Assembly (NCBI RefSeq): GCF_001983165.1
Contig: NZ_MNPU01000034.1
Location: forward strand, 1-64,000
Source: Pseudomonas gessardii
GTDB lineage: Bacteria > Pseudomonadota > Gammaproteobacteria > Pseudomonadales > Pseudomonadaceae
Direction: 5' to 3'
Length of the DNA: 64,000 nt
Positions 16,435 to 25,097 of the stretch are shown one piece after another. Both the position numbers and the translations under genes were made by a program. The notes below the pieces were generated by a model. The model searched no databases. It saw only the letters and a program-made list of their open reading frames with translations, and was not told where the DNA came from. How positions within the stretch are numbered: the stretch's first letter is position 1; every line of letters begins with the position of its first letter.

Positions 16435-16953
16435 ATGCGCCGTGCCCTGCTTGCGCTGTTATTGATGGTGGCCGTGCCCGCCTGGGCCGCCGAGCCCCGA
16501 GACTTGTCGTGGCAGGAAATGATTCCGCCGGATGCCCCGGTGGAGGTGCCCAATATGACGCCGCTGCACGACCTGTCGAACATGGCCGACGCACTGTCGG
16601 CGGAGGCCGCGCCAGCGGCCAGGCAGGACTTGCCCAATGCACCGGTGGTGGCCCAGTTGAACGGCCTGCATATCCGCCTGCCGGGTTATATCGTGCCGCT
16701 GGAAGTCAGCGAGGAAGGCCGCACCACTGAGTTCCTGCTGGTGCCGTACTTCGGCGCCTGCATCCATGTGCCGCCCCCGCCGTCGAACCAGATCGTGCAT
16801 GTCAGGAGCGAGATCGGCGTGAAGCTGGAGGAGCTGTACCAGCCGTACTGGATCGAGGGGCAGATGCAGGTCAAGCCGTCCACCAGCGAATTGGCGGATG
16901 CGGGCTATCAGATGGAAGCCGAGAAGATTTACATCTACGAGTTGCCGGACTGA
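16435..16953 (+). CDS. DUF3299 exported protein of the zinc operon
   Basis: A 172-residue protein with a signal peptide (MRRALLALLLMVAVPAWAA). The core is LPGYIVPLEVSEEGRTTEFL followed by YFGACIHVPPPPSNQI, the hallmark of DUF3299. The ATG at 16435 is preferred to the overlapping one at 16420 because AGGAAGG at 16423-16429 lies six bases upstream. It is the last gene of the operon. The CIHVPPPP segment could bind a ligand or metal, but that is speculation. Confidence 0.85.
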   Translation: MRRALLALLLMVAVPAWAAEPRDLSWQEMIPPDAPVEVPNMTPLHDLSNMADALSAEAAPAARQDLPNAPVVAQLNGLHIRLPGYIVPLEVSEEGRTTEFLLVPYFGACIHVPPPPSNQIVHVRSEIGVKLEELYQPYWIEGQMQVKPSTSELADAGYQMEAEKIYIYELPD

Positions 16954-16994
16954 CACCTGTCGATAAGCGGTGTATTTGGCTGATCACCGTTTCA

Positions 16995-17008
16995 TTGAGC
17001 TGAGTCAA
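16995..17008 (+). promoter_or_regulatory. FNR/ANR-like box upstream of ompW
   Basis: TTGAGCTGAGTCAA keeps both TTGA and TCAA half-sites of the TTGAT-N4-ATCAA consensus, with mismatches at the inner T and A. It lies 66 bases before the ompW-like start. FNR control of ompW is established in enterobacteria, so regulation here by an Anr-type sensor is plausible but unproven. Confidence 0.45.
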
Positions 17009-17073
17009 AGGCCCGGGTGCAACGATCTTTACCATTGGACACAGCCAACTAAAAATGTCCTTTGGAGCCACCC

Positions 17074-17772
17074 ATGCACAAGTCACTGCTCAGCGCTTCC
17101 CTCTTCGCGCTCGCACTCGCCGCCCCTCTCGCCCACGCCCACGAGGCTGGCGACATCCTGGTTCGCGCCGGTGCCATCACCGTTAACCCAAAGGCCGACA
17201 GCGGCAGCGTCAAGGTTGACCAGGGCCCATTGGCCGGCACCAACCTGGGCGGCAAGGCGACCATGAGCAGCGACACGCAACTGGGCCTCAACTTCGCCTA
17301 TATGCTGACCAACCACGTCGGTATCGAACTGCTGGCCGCCACGCCGTTCGAGCATGATGTGAAGATCAAGAACACCGCCCTCGGCGCCGCCAACGGCAAG
17401 CTCGGTAGCCTCAAGCAGCTGCCGCCGACCCTGAGCGTCGTGTACTACCCGCTGGACAGCAAGTCGGCGTTCCAGCCTTACGTCGGTGCGGGTATCAACT
17501 ACACCTGGATCTATGACGAACACGTCAGCAGCCGCGCCCAGGGCGAAGGCTTCAGCAACTTCAAGGCCGAGAACTCCTGGGGCTGGGCGGCGCAGATCGG
17601 TATGGACTACATGATCAACGACAAGTGGATGATCAACGGTCAGGTGCGCTACATCGACATCAGCACCAAGGCCACCGTCGACAACAACGCCCTGGCGGCG
17701 GGCACCCGCGCCAAGGTCAATGTGGACGTGGATCCGATGGTCTACATGGTCGGTATCGGCTACAAGTTCTAA
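17074..17772 (+). CDS. ompW: OmpW-family outer-membrane beta-barrel
   Basis: A 232-residue eight-stranded barrel. The signal peptide MHKSLLSASLFALALAAPLAHA is followed by GDILVRAGAITVNPKADSG, the usual OmpW opening. FAYMLTNHVGIELLAATPFEH, QLPPTLSVVYYPLD, FQPYVGAGINYTWIYDE and a final YMVGIGYKF with terminal phenylalanine are family markers. OmpW proteins admit small hydrophobic or polar molecules and are linked to stress and anaerobic responses. The ATG at 17074 has TTTGGAGCC upstream. Confidence 0.94.
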   Translation: MHKSLLSASLFALALAAPLAHAHEAGDILVRAGAITVNPKADSGSVKVDQGPLAGTNLGGKATMSSDTQLGLNFAYMLTNHVGIELLAATPFEHDVKIKNTALGAANGKLGSLKQLPPTLSVVYYPLDSKSAFQPYVGAGINYTWIYDEHVSSRAQGEGFSNFKAENSWGWAAQIGMDYMINDKWMINGQVRYIDISTKATVDNNALAAGTRAKVNVDVDPMVYMVGIGYKF

Positions 17773-17800
17773 ACCCGGCTTAATAAACGCCACAAAACAA

Positions 17801-17928
17801 TGTGGGAGCTGGCTTGTGTGGGGGCTGGCTTGCCTGCGATAGCATCGCCTCGGTGTCTTTGATAGACCGAGGTGTCTGCATCGCAGGCAAGCCAGCTCCT
17901 ACATAAGCCGGGCTCCCACATTTTTTTT
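17801..17928. repeat. Interspersed palindromic repeat with inner stem
   Basis: Outer arms tgtgggagctggcttg (17801-17816, with a second copy directly after it) and gcaggcaagccagctcct (17883-17900) face each other across the convergent ompW and reductase genes. An inner stem pairs CCTCGGT (17848-17854) with ACCGAGG (17866-17872). This inner stem differs in sequence from that of the 14.3 kb copy but keeps its position. The T-run at 17929-17936 may make it a transcript end. Confidence 0.85.
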
Positions 17929-17938
17929 GTTCCGTCAG

Positions 17939-18823
17939 CTAGTGATGCCGGTAGAAGCGGTCGAGCAACGCCGGCAGTCCCGCACGCCACGCCCGTGGCT
18001 TGATGCCGAATGTATGCAGGATCTTCTTACAGGCCAGCACTGCATGCTGTGGCTCGTCGGCGGCATCCGGCCGGGCGGCGTGGGCCTGGGCTGTCGGCGC
18101 TTCGACCGCCAGCACATGGAAGGTGCGCGCTTCGGTGAGGATCGCCTGGCCCAGCGCCACGGGGGTGGTCGCCTCTTGCCCGGCGTAGTGGTAGGTGCCC
18201 CACAGCGGCGCCGCACAATCGAGTTGCTTGAGCACCGAGATAATCACCCGTGCCGCATCGTCCACCGGTGTCGGGTTGCCGCGCCGGTCATCGGCCAGCA
18301 GCAAGGGCTCGGGTTGCTCGGCACGGGCCAGGAAACGCCCCAGCGCGCCATCGATACTGTCATCAAGCAGCCAGCCAAAGCGCAGTAGCACATGTTGCGG
18401 GCAGGTGGCGCGCACGCTCTGTTCAATGCGCCACAACGCCTGGCCACGCAGGCCCAGGGGCACTGGTTCGTCTTTTTCGCTGTAGGCGGTGGCGCGCGAG
18501 CCATCGAACACCCGGTAGCTGGACGGTTGCAGCAGCGTGATGTTGTGGTGTTGGCACAGTTCCGCCAGGCGCTCGACGGCAGACTCCTGCCCGGCCAGGC
18601 GGGCCTCGCTCACGCTCTCGGCCTGGAACCAGTCGAAATAGTAGGCGAGGTTGATCAAGGCGTCGGGACGGGTGTCGTCGAGCAATTGGGTAAGGCTGGC
18701 GGCATCCCAGCCGTCTTGGGGCGGGCGCGGCGCGAGGAAACCGATATCTTCCTCCGCACCAAGGCGAATCAGCGCTTGCCCGAGGGCATTCCCGCCGCCC
18801 AGTAACATAAGGCGCATTCGCAT
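17939..18823 (-). CDS. RmlD-like NAD(P)-binding sugar-nucleotide protein
   Basis: A 294-residue Rossmann-fold protein. The N-terminal dinucleotide motif is LMLLGGGNALGQALIRLG. PDALINLAYYFDWFQAES and the LLQPSSYRVFDG segment resemble the RmlD substrate-binding family of extended short-chain reductases. The catalytic Y-x3-K expected near YSEKDEPVPLG is present only in altered form, so enzymatic activity is uncertain. I chose the methionine pair at 18823/18817 because upstream residues do not resemble the family. Confidence 0.75.
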   Translation of the reverse strand: MRMRLMLLGGGNALGQALIRLGAEEDIGFLAPRPPQDGWDAASLTQLLDDTRPDALINLAYYFDWFQAESVSEARLAGQESAVERLAELCQHHNITLLQPSSYRVFDGSRATAYSEKDEPVPLGLRGQALWRIEQSVRATCPQHVLLRFGWLLDDSIDGALGRFLARAEQPEPLLLADDRRGNPTPVDDAARVIISVLKQLDCAAPLWGTYHYAGQEATTPVALGQAILTEARTFHVLAVEAPTAQAHAARPDAADEPQHAVLACKKILHTFGIKPRAWRAGLPALLDRFYRHH

Positions 18824-19017
18824 AGATTGAGCAGGCCCGGTCTGTTTGGAACGATGGCTATTATCGACAGGCATGGATGCCATGCCGTTGGTATTGGCCA
18901 GAATCGTTGCATTTTGCGGGTTTGTAGCGCAACCGTCACTTACTAAGTAGTCGTTCAATCAAGGCTTTTTGCAGGAGCGAGGCGCAGGCCGTCAGGGACA
19001 CCGGGCCACTCGATAAT

Positions 19018-20001
19018 TCAGGCAGGTGCTTTCACCCCAAACCGATTGCGGTAATCGCTGGGCGCAAGGCCGGTAATTTTCTTGAAGATGGCGCGAAAGG
19101 CGCTCGGGTCTTGGTAACCCACGGTCCAGGCAATCTGATCAATGGTGGTATTGGTGAACTCCAGCATCTGCCGTGCCTTGCCGACCCGCAGGTGCTGGCA
19201 ATATTCGGTGGGTTTCAAGCCGGTGGCGTTGCGAAAACGCCGTAGGAAAGTGCGCTCTTCCAGGCCGGCCGCCTGGGCCATCGCCGTAAGGGAGACATCC
19301 ACCGCACCACTGGCCTGCAACGCGTGCTGGACCTTGAGGATCGCCTCGTCGCCATGGCTGAGGATCGGCGCAAAGTTGCTGCCGCACTGGCTGGCGCTGT
19401 CGCTGTGTGCAATCACCAAAAAGCGCGCGGTGTCGGCAGCGATGCTTGGGCCCATAAGGCGCTCGACCAAGCGCAGGCCCAGTTCGGACCAGGCCATCAG
19501 CCCGGCGGTGGTGATCAGGTCGCCATCATCGACCATCGGCTTGTCGGCCTCCAGGCGCACCGCAGGAAAACGGCTGGCGAAGGTGTTGGCCGAAGACCAG
19601 TGGGCGGTGGCCCTGCGCCCATCGAGCAAACCGCTGCGCGCCAGCATGATCGAACCGATGCACACGCCCCCCAGTACCGTGCCGGCGGCATGTTGCAGGC
19701 GCAGCCAGTGCAGCAGCGCGTGCGGCGCCTGCTCTTCGCAAAACTCGCCAATCGACGGCGGCACCAGCACGGCCATCAATGGTTGATCGGGGCCAGGCTG
19801 GCTGTCGAAGCCGCGAACAGGCGTACCATCGCCATTGACCTGCCAGTGACTGACACGTAACAAGGGCAACTGCCGGCTCTGATGCTCGGCGGCAATGCGA
19901 TTGGCGACGCCAAACAGGTCGGTCAACCCATGCACAGCGGCCATCTGCGCGCCGTGATAAATCAGCACGCCGAGCTCGACGATCGAGCGTTCCACAGCCA
20001 T
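19018..20001 (-). CDS. GlxA-type AraC-family transcriptional regulator
   Basis: A 327-residue regulator with an N-terminal DJ-1/PfpI-like domain (about residues 5-180) and a C-terminal AraC helix-turn-helix pair (about 215-320). The sensor domain carries GGVCIGSIMLARSGLLDGRRATAHW, with a cysteine in the nucleophile-elbow position. The DNA-binding part shows SLTAMAQAAGLEERTFLRRF and IAWTVGYQDPSAFRAIFKKITGLAPSDYR. It starts 96 bases from the divergent cysteine hydrolase gene, which may be its target. Confidence 0.88.
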   Translation of the reverse strand: MAVERSIVELGVLIYHGAQMAAVHGLTDLFGVANRIAAEHQSRQLPLLRVSHWQVNGDGTPVRGFDSQPGPDQPLMAVLVPPSIGEFCEEQAPHALLHWLRLQHAAGTVLGGVCIGSIMLARSGLLDGRRATAHWSSANTFASRFPAVRLEADKPMVDDGDLITTAGLMAWSELGLRLVERLMGPSIAADTARFLVIAHSDSASQCGSNFAPILSHGDEAILKVQHALQASGAVDVSLTAMAQAAGLEERTFLRRFRNATGLKPTEYCQHLRVGKARQMLEFTNTTIDQIAWTVGYQDPSAFRAIFKKITGLAPSDYRNRFGVKAPA

Positions 20002-20097
20002 TGTCAGTTTTCCCCCTGTTATTGTCGGTACGGCCAATCCCCGTGCCACGCGCCAGCCACGATACTGGGCGCATCAACCCCTCACGAGAAAATACCC

Positions 20098-20646
20098 ATG
20101 GCCAAGCAAGCACTTATCCTAATCGATATCCAGAACGACTACTTCCCCCACGGCAAGTGGCCATTGACCGGCGTGGAAGCCGCGGCCGACAAGGCGCAAC
20201 AGGTGCTCCAGGCATTTCGCCAGGCCGGCGACGCGGTGATCCACGTGCGCCATGAGTTCACCTCGGCGGATGCGCCCTTCTTCACCCCAGGCTCCGAAGG
20301 CGCACACATACATGCCCAGGTGCGGAACGAAAACGACGAGCCGGTGGTGCTCAAGCATTTTGTAAATGCGTTTCGCCAAACCAACCTGCGCGAGTTGCTG
20401 GAACAACGCAGCATCACCGACCTGGTGGTGGTCGGCAGCATGAGCCATATGTGCATCGACGCAGTGGTTCGGGCAGCGGCGGACTATGGCTACAACGTCA
20501 CGGTGATCCACGACGCCTGCGCCACTCGCGACCTGGAGTTCAATGGCAAGACCATTGCCGCAGCCCAGGTGCATGATGCCTACATGGCATCGCTGGCATT
20601 CGCCTATGCCAGCGTGGTGTCGGCGGATGAGTTCCTGAAGGCCTGA
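20098..20646 (+). CDS. Cysteine hydrolase, isochorismatase family
   Basis: A 182-residue hydrolase with the catalytic triad in family positions: D10 in LILIDIQNDYF, K86 in VVLKHFVNAF, and C119 in SHMCIDAVVRAA. Family members hydrolyse amides such as nicotinamide, biuret or N-carbamoyl compounds, or isochorismate. The substrate is not evident from sequence. The gene is divergent from the GlxA-type regulator, a common pairing that suggests control by it. Confidence 0.88.
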   Translation: MAKQALILIDIQNDYFPHGKWPLTGVEAAADKAQQVLQAFRQAGDAVIHVRHEFTSADAPFFTPGSEGAHIHAQVRNENDEPVVLKHFVNAFRQTNLRELLEQRSITDLVVVGSMSHMCIDAVVRAAADYGYNVTVIHDACATRDLEFNGKTIAAAQVHDAYMASLAFAYASVVSADEFLKA

Positions 20647-20656
20647 CGGCGGGCTG

Positions 20657-21418
20657 TCAGCGCGTAGCGATAATGAACAGCCGTGGAAACGGCAGCAACA
20701 CCGTGCCATCGGCCAGGGCGGGATAAGCCTCGCGGATGCGCGCCAGGTAGGCGTCGAGGAAGGCACCTTTCTCGGCCGCCTCCAGCGGTGCGAGGAATGG
20801 CCGCAGGCCCGTGCCCTTGAACCACTCCACCACCGCCTCATGGCCGCTGAGCGGGTGGTAATAGGTGGTGTGCCATACATCGACGGTGCTGCAATGTTTG
20901 CTCAACAATTCGTAGTAATAACTCGCCGGGTGACGCGCCTCATGTTTGACCGCGCCGATCTTGCCCGCCCACGGCCCTTGCGCGGCCACCTCACGGGCCA
21001 GGCGGTGGGCGGGTTCGTTGAGGTTGTCCGGGGTTTGCACCGCCAGCGTCCCGCCCGGCGCCAACTGCGCCACCAGGTGCGGGTAGAGGGTGGCGTGGTC
21101 CGGCACCCATTGCAGCGAGGCATTGGCCAGGATCACATCAAACGGTTGCGCAGGCTTCCAGGCACCGATATCGGCCAATTCAAAGTTGAGTGCCGGCAAC
21201 CGCTCACGGGCGCTGGCCAGCATGTCCTGCGAGCTGTCCAGGCCAGTGATCGTCGCCCGGGGGAAACGCTCGGCCAGCACCTCGGTGGAGTTGCCCGGGC
21301 CACACCCCAGGTCGACCGCAGTACGCACCTCACCCGTAGGGATAGCAGCCACCAGGTCGCGGACGGGACGGGTGCGCTGTTGTTCAAACATCGAATACTG
21401 CTGGGCAGACCAGGTCAT
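20657..21418 (-). CDS. tam: Trans-aconitate 2-methyltransferase
   Basis: A 253-residue class I methyltransferase. Motif I is VDLGCGPGNSTEVLAERFP (about residues 34-52), followed by ITGLDSSQDMLASARERLP. The ILANASLQWVPDH segment and EWFKGTGLRPFL are characteristic of Tam, which detoxifies trans-aconitate by methylation. The initiator before TWSAQQYSMFEQQR matches the family start. The gene converges with the cysteine hydrolase, with ten bases between them. Confidence 0.9.
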   Translation of the reverse strand: MTWSAQQYSMFEQQRTRPVRDLVAAIPTGEVRTAVDLGCGPGNSTEVLAERFPRATITGLDSSQDMLASARERLPALNFELADIGAWKPAQPFDVILANASLQWVPDHATLYPHLVAQLAPGGTLAVQTPDNLNEPAHRLAREVAAQGPWAGKIGAVKHEARHPASYYYELLSKHCSTVDVWHTTYYHPLSGHEAVVEWFKGTGLRPFLAPLEAAEKGAFLDAYLARIREAYPALADGTVLLPFPRLFIIATR

Positions 21419-21817
21419 CGGGGTTTCCTTCTTGGGCAAGGGAATGCACTACAGCCTAAATCTTGTGGCGCATGGGGACAAATGCCAGAGCTGAGGGATT
21501 TTGCTCCTGCAAGCAAGCCCCCCGAAGTGAATGCCATCGTTTTTTGTTGCCGCAGGATAACCTCTTGGCCGCCTGTGTACCCGGTGCTGGCAGTACGCAA
21601 TATGTTTTTACACAAACCTCACCCCCGCTAAATCTCGGACCGCTGCTTGTTCAGGCGGCGGAGCAAAATCCGGCCCTGGGGTGCGCGTTCAACCTGTTGG
21701 ACACTGAGTTCGAGTTTCAAGGGCTTCTGAGTGAATGGCTTAACCCGTAGTTTTGGTCTCATTACGACCGAGAACACGGTCGCCAGATAACACCATTTCC
21801 CTCAAGAGGCTGAAAAA
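21419..21817. other. Intergenic region, possible gene remnant
   Basis: This 399-base stretch between divergent tam and the YcaC-like gene holds no recognisable intact gene. A plus-strand frame ending at 21750 encodes LLVQAAEQNPALGCAFNLLD and then FEFQGLLSEWLNP, which looks coding-like in its last 40 residues. I find no start, ribosome-binding site or family for it. It may be the tail of a decayed gene. The last 60 bases before 21818 presumably carry the ycaC-like promoter; CAAGAGG at 21804-21810 is a plausible ribosome-binding site. Confidence 0.35.
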
Positions 21818-22450
21818 ATGAGCTTACCTACCGATAAACCCCTGAGCTATGACCCACTGACTGCTGATAACGCCGCACTGATCCTGGTCGACCATCAAGT
21901 TGGACTCATAGCCGGGGTCCGGGACTACTCGATCGGTGAGCTGAAACACAATGTCGTGGCATTAGCCAAAGCGGCCAAGGCGCTTAACCTGCCAATTGTG
22001 GTCACGACCACAGCACGGGACAGCTTGTGGGGGCCCACCTTCCCTGAGCTGGTCGACGCCTTGCCAGGCATCGAAATTATCGACCGCTCATCAGTCAACG
22101 CCTATGACGACGAACGTGTCGCGCAGGCCATTGAAGCCACCGGGCGCAAGAAACTGATCTTCGCCGGGGTATCCCTTGAGGTCTGCGCAGCCTTTCCGGC
22201 CATGACCGCCGTAGCCCGGGGCTACGATGCCTATGTGGCAGTCGATGCATCCGGCACGTTCAGCGACACCAAGCGTCAGGCCGGTCTGCTGCGCATGATG
22301 CAAGCGGGCGTGATCCCGTCCGACTACGCCAGCTTGATGGTGGAAATCCTCAAGGACAATGCCCGACCAGAAGCAGAGACTGTCTACGGTGCTATCGACA
22401 TGCCATGGGCCACGCTGGTCGGGCAGATATACACTGCTTCTCGCCGCTAA
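21818..22450 (+). CDS. YcaC-like isochorismatase-family hydrolase
   Basis: A 210-residue protein of the YcaC branch of cysteine hydrolases. D25 lies in LILVDHQVGL and C123 in VSLEVCAAFPAM, the expected nucleophile. DSLWGPTFPELVDALPG and a late SDTKRQAGLLRMMQAGVIP are typical of YcaC. The substrate is unknown. The LysR regulator and pirin genes follow on the same strand, a common redox-related neighbourhood. Confidence 0.88.
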   Translation: MSLPTDKPLSYDPLTADNAALILVDHQVGLIAGVRDYSIGELKHNVVALAKAAKALNLPIVVTTTARDSLWGPTFPELVDALPGIEIIDRSSVNAYDDERVAQAIEATGRKKLIFAGVSLEVCAAFPAMTAVARGYDAYVAVDASGTFSDTKRQAGLLRMMQAGVIPSDYASLMVEILKDNARPEAETVYGAIDMPWATLVGQIYTASRR

Positions 22451-22538
22451 AACCTCTTCATCGGGTCACTGGATCAGCCTGCAATATCCCGGCACAATCC
22501 CACCTCAGCGTCCAATCAGACGAACAATGAGGTGATGA

Positions 22539-23450
22539 GTGCTAGATCTCAATGACTTCTTTTTCTTTGTGCAGGTGGTCGACCGGGGCGGATTCACCGC
22601 TGCCGGTCGAATCTTGCAGATGCCGAAATCCACCCTCAGTCACCGCATTCAGCGACTTGAAAACAATCTGGGCGTTCGCCTGCTCAACCGGACCTCACGC
22701 AAATTCGGGATGACCGACGCCGGAACGGATTTCTACCAGCATGCCGTCGCCATGCTGCGTGAGGCAGAGCTGGCCGAGAGCACGATCCGGCATCGCCTGA
22801 CCGAACCGAGTGGCACGATTCGCTGCACGGCGGGCAACGCGATAATGCAATACGTCATGTCGGAAATTATTGCCGACTTCCTCACCCAGTATCCCAACGT
22901 CAATATTGTTTCCCTCGCGGCCAACCGGACCGTCGACATCGTCGGTGAAAACTACGATGTCGCTGTGCGCGCTCATTCCGCCCCGTTGCCCGACTCTGAC
23001 CTGGTACAGCACACACTTGCGCCGGCCCCCTGGTTCCTGTTTGGCGGAGCCCGTTATCTGGACGCCAACGGTGAGCCCCAGACCCCTCAGGACCTGCACA
23101 AACACCCCACGCTGTTCATGGCCCGGCCCGGTGCAGTGCCAATATGGCGCTTGCGCCACGCCCATCACGCGAACGAAGAAGCGGTCATACCGCTGGAGCC
23201 GAGGCTGCAAAGCGACGACATCACCGGTTTGCAGCAGGCAGCCATCAGCGGCCTGGGTATCGTGGCCTTGCCGGGTTATATCTGCCAGGCAGCTGTGCGG
23301 TCTGGAGCCTTGCGACGCGTACTGCCACAATGGCTGGCGGGCGATTCGACCATCACCGCGCTCATTCCTTCTCGGCAAGGACTCTTGCCTTCAGTACGCG
23401 CGTTTCTCGATCACCTGGCCCGAGAATTCCCGAAAAAGGTCTTGATGTAG
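22539..23450 (+). CDS. LysR-family transcriptional regulator
   Basis: A 303-residue regulator starting with GTG (the ATGA just before is out of frame). The winged helix is N-terminal (LNDFFFFVQVVDRGGFTAAG, then MPKSTLSHRIQRLENNLGVRLLNRTSR). A substrate-binding domain follows (IRCTAGNAIMQYVMSEIIADF onwards). It resembles the LysR proteins that control adjacent pirin and YcaC genes. GAGGTGAT at 22529-22536 is the likely ribosome-binding site. Confidence 0.9.
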   Translation: MLDLNDFFFFVQVVDRGGFTAAGRILQMPKSTLSHRIQRLENNLGVRLLNRTSRKFGMTDAGTDFYQHAVAMLREAELAESTIRHRLTEPSGTIRCTAGNAIMQYVMSEIIADFLTQYPNVNIVSLAANRTVDIVGENYDVAVRAHSAPLPDSDLVQHTLAPAPWFLFGGARYLDANGEPQTPQDLHKHPTLFMARPGAVPIWRLRHAHHANEEAVIPLEPRLQSDDITGLQQAAISGLGIVALPGYICQAAVRSGALRRVLPQWLAGDSTITALIPSRQGLLPSVRAFLDHLAREFPKKVLM

Positions 23451-23555
23451 ATCGTCCATTGCCTTGGACGCTGAATCCTGAAATGGACGGCTTCTCGGTT
23501 TCCGGGTTCGCCTCTAGATTGCCCCCCGACAGGACACCAATCAGAGGGCCGTATC

Positions 23556-24434
23556 ATGAATCACATCACCAGGCTTGAACCCGACACACTCGCCAGCCCA
23601 CGACTGGGTCAGATCGTCTCGGGTGTCACTCACACCATCGGCGAAGGCTTCACCGCTCTGCATTTCTCTGAGGACATGTTTGCCACCCGTATGGACCCGC
23701 TGCTTATGGTGGACCACTTCGTCATGACCGCGCCCACTTTCGCACCGCATCTTCATGCCGGGATTTCTGCCGTCACGGTGATGTTCGAGGATTCAGAAGG
23801 CAACTTGCTGAACCGTGACACCCTGGGGCACAACCTCGCACTCAAAGCTGGTGACCTGTACTGGCTGGCAGCCGCGAGTGGCGCGGTTCACGAGGAAGTC
23901 CCTGAAGCAAATGCTCGCACCCATGCTCTGCAAGTGTTCGTTAATCTCCCGAGCCATCTCAAGCTGACACCCGCGCGTACGCTTCATGTACCGGCACAAC
24001 AGGTACCGATCATTCAGGCACCCGGACACCGCGTTCGGGTGGTACTGGGACGCAGTGGCGATGTCATCGGAGCGGAGGGCACGCCAGAGCCGCTAACCTT
24101 ACTCGACGGTTCCCTGCAAGCCGACGGCGTATTTGCTCATACGCTTGCTGAAGGCTTTCAAGCCTGGATTTATGCAGTCAGCGGTACATTGACGGTTCAC
24201 TGCAATGCAGAGGAGCAGAGCATACCCGCGGGCCACTCCACAACCGTGAGCGCTGGCGCGCAAGTCGAACTAAGGATGACTTCGAGCGAACCGTGCCACT
24301 TCGTGCTCATCGCTGGCAGCCCCATCGGTGAACCTTTCATCAAATACGGCCCTCTGGTGATGACAACCGAGGAAGACATCCGTCGCACTCTCGTCAAATA
24401 CGCCAAAGGCGGCTTCGGACAAATCCCGAGCTGA
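23556..24434 (+). CDS. Pirin-family cupin protein
   Basis: A 292-residue two-domain cupin. The N-terminal part has MLMVDHFV-like and PHLHAGISAVTVMFEDSEG segments, the equivalent of the pirin metal motif (normally PHPHRGFET). It continues with NRDTLGHNLALKAGDLYWLAAASGAVHEE. Pirins bind iron and some act as quercetinases or redox regulators. The His residues at the first motif are kept but the surrounding residues diverge, so activity is uncertain. Confidence 0.85.
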   Translation: MNHITRLEPDTLASPRLGQIVSGVTHTIGEGFTALHFSEDMFATRMDPLLMVDHFVMTAPTFAPHLHAGISAVTVMFEDSEGNLLNRDTLGHNLALKAGDLYWLAAASGAVHEEVPEANARTHALQVFVNLPSHLKLTPARTLHVPAQQVPIIQAPGHRVRVVLGRSGDVIGAEGTPEPLTLLDGSLQADGVFAHTLAEGFQAWIYAVSGTLTVHCNAEEQSIPAGHSTTVSAGAQVELRMTSSEPCHFVLIAGSPIGEPFIKYGPLVMTTEEDIRRTLVKYAKGGFGQIPS

Positions 24435-24501
24435 CACACTCTCTAAGCCGCCCTCGGGCGTCCTGCAGATACGCGGCCATCGCGGGTTGCGCTGGCGCAA
24501 T

Positions 24502-24533
24502 AAAAAAGCCCCGGCTGCTTATGCACCGGGGCT
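24502..24533 (-). terminator. Terminator downstream of ssb
   Basis: AGCCCCGG (24507-24514) pairs with CCGGGGCT (24526-24533). On the minus strand the stem is followed by six T (complement of 24502-24507). It lies 40 bases after the ssb stop codon. Confidence 0.85.
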
Positions 24534-24572
24534 TTCAGGGTAAAACTTTACATCAAGTATCTGAGCCGGATC

Positions 24573-25088
24573 CTAGAACGGAATATCGTCATCAAAGCTG
24601 TCGAAGTCGGCTGCCGGCTGCGGTGCCGCCTGCTGTGGCGCTGGACGCGACTCACGCTGTGGCTGCTGGCTTGGCTGCGGACGGGACTGCTGTGGACGCG
24701 GTGCCGAGTTGGACATGCCGCCCTGGCCCTGTTGGTCGCCCTGTGGACGGCCGCCCAGCAGTTGCATGGTGCCTTGCATGTCGACCACGATTTCTGTGGT
24801 GTAACGCTTGATGCCGTCTTTTTCCCACTCGCGGGTCTGCAGTTTGCCTTCGATGTAGACCTGCGAACCTTTGCGCAAGTATTCACCGGCGATCTCTGCA
24901 ACCTTGCCGAACATCGACACACGGTGCCATTCGGTTTTCTCGACCTTCTGGCCGGTCTGCTTGTCGGTCCACTGTTCGCTGGTCGCCAGACTCAGGTTGG
25001 TCACGGCGTTACCGTTAGGCAAGTAGCGAACTTCGGGATCCTGGCCGCATGTACCGACCAATATGACTTTGTTAACCCCACGGGCCAT
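24573..25088 (-). CDS. ssb: Single-stranded DNA-binding protein
   Basis: SSB coats single-stranded DNA during replication and repair. The 171-residue protein has an OB fold at about residues 1-110 ([21 protein letters not shown], then [22 protein letters not shown]). A Gln/Pro/Arg-rich linker follows, and the acidic protein-interaction tip DSFDDDIPF ends the protein. It lies 9 bases downstream of the MFS gene on the same strand and near uvrA, the usual ssb-uvrA neighbourhood. Confidence 0.97.
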   Translation of the reverse strand: MARGVNKVILVGTCGQDPEVRYLPNGNAVTNLSLATSEQWTDKQTGQKVEKTEWHRVSMFGKVAEIAGEYLRKGSQVYIEGKLQTREWEKDGIKRYTTEIVVDMQGTMQLLGGRPQGDQQGQGGMSNSAPRPQQSRPQPSQQPQRESRPAPQQAAPQPAADFDSFDDDIPF

Positions 25089-25097
25089 AACGTTCTC

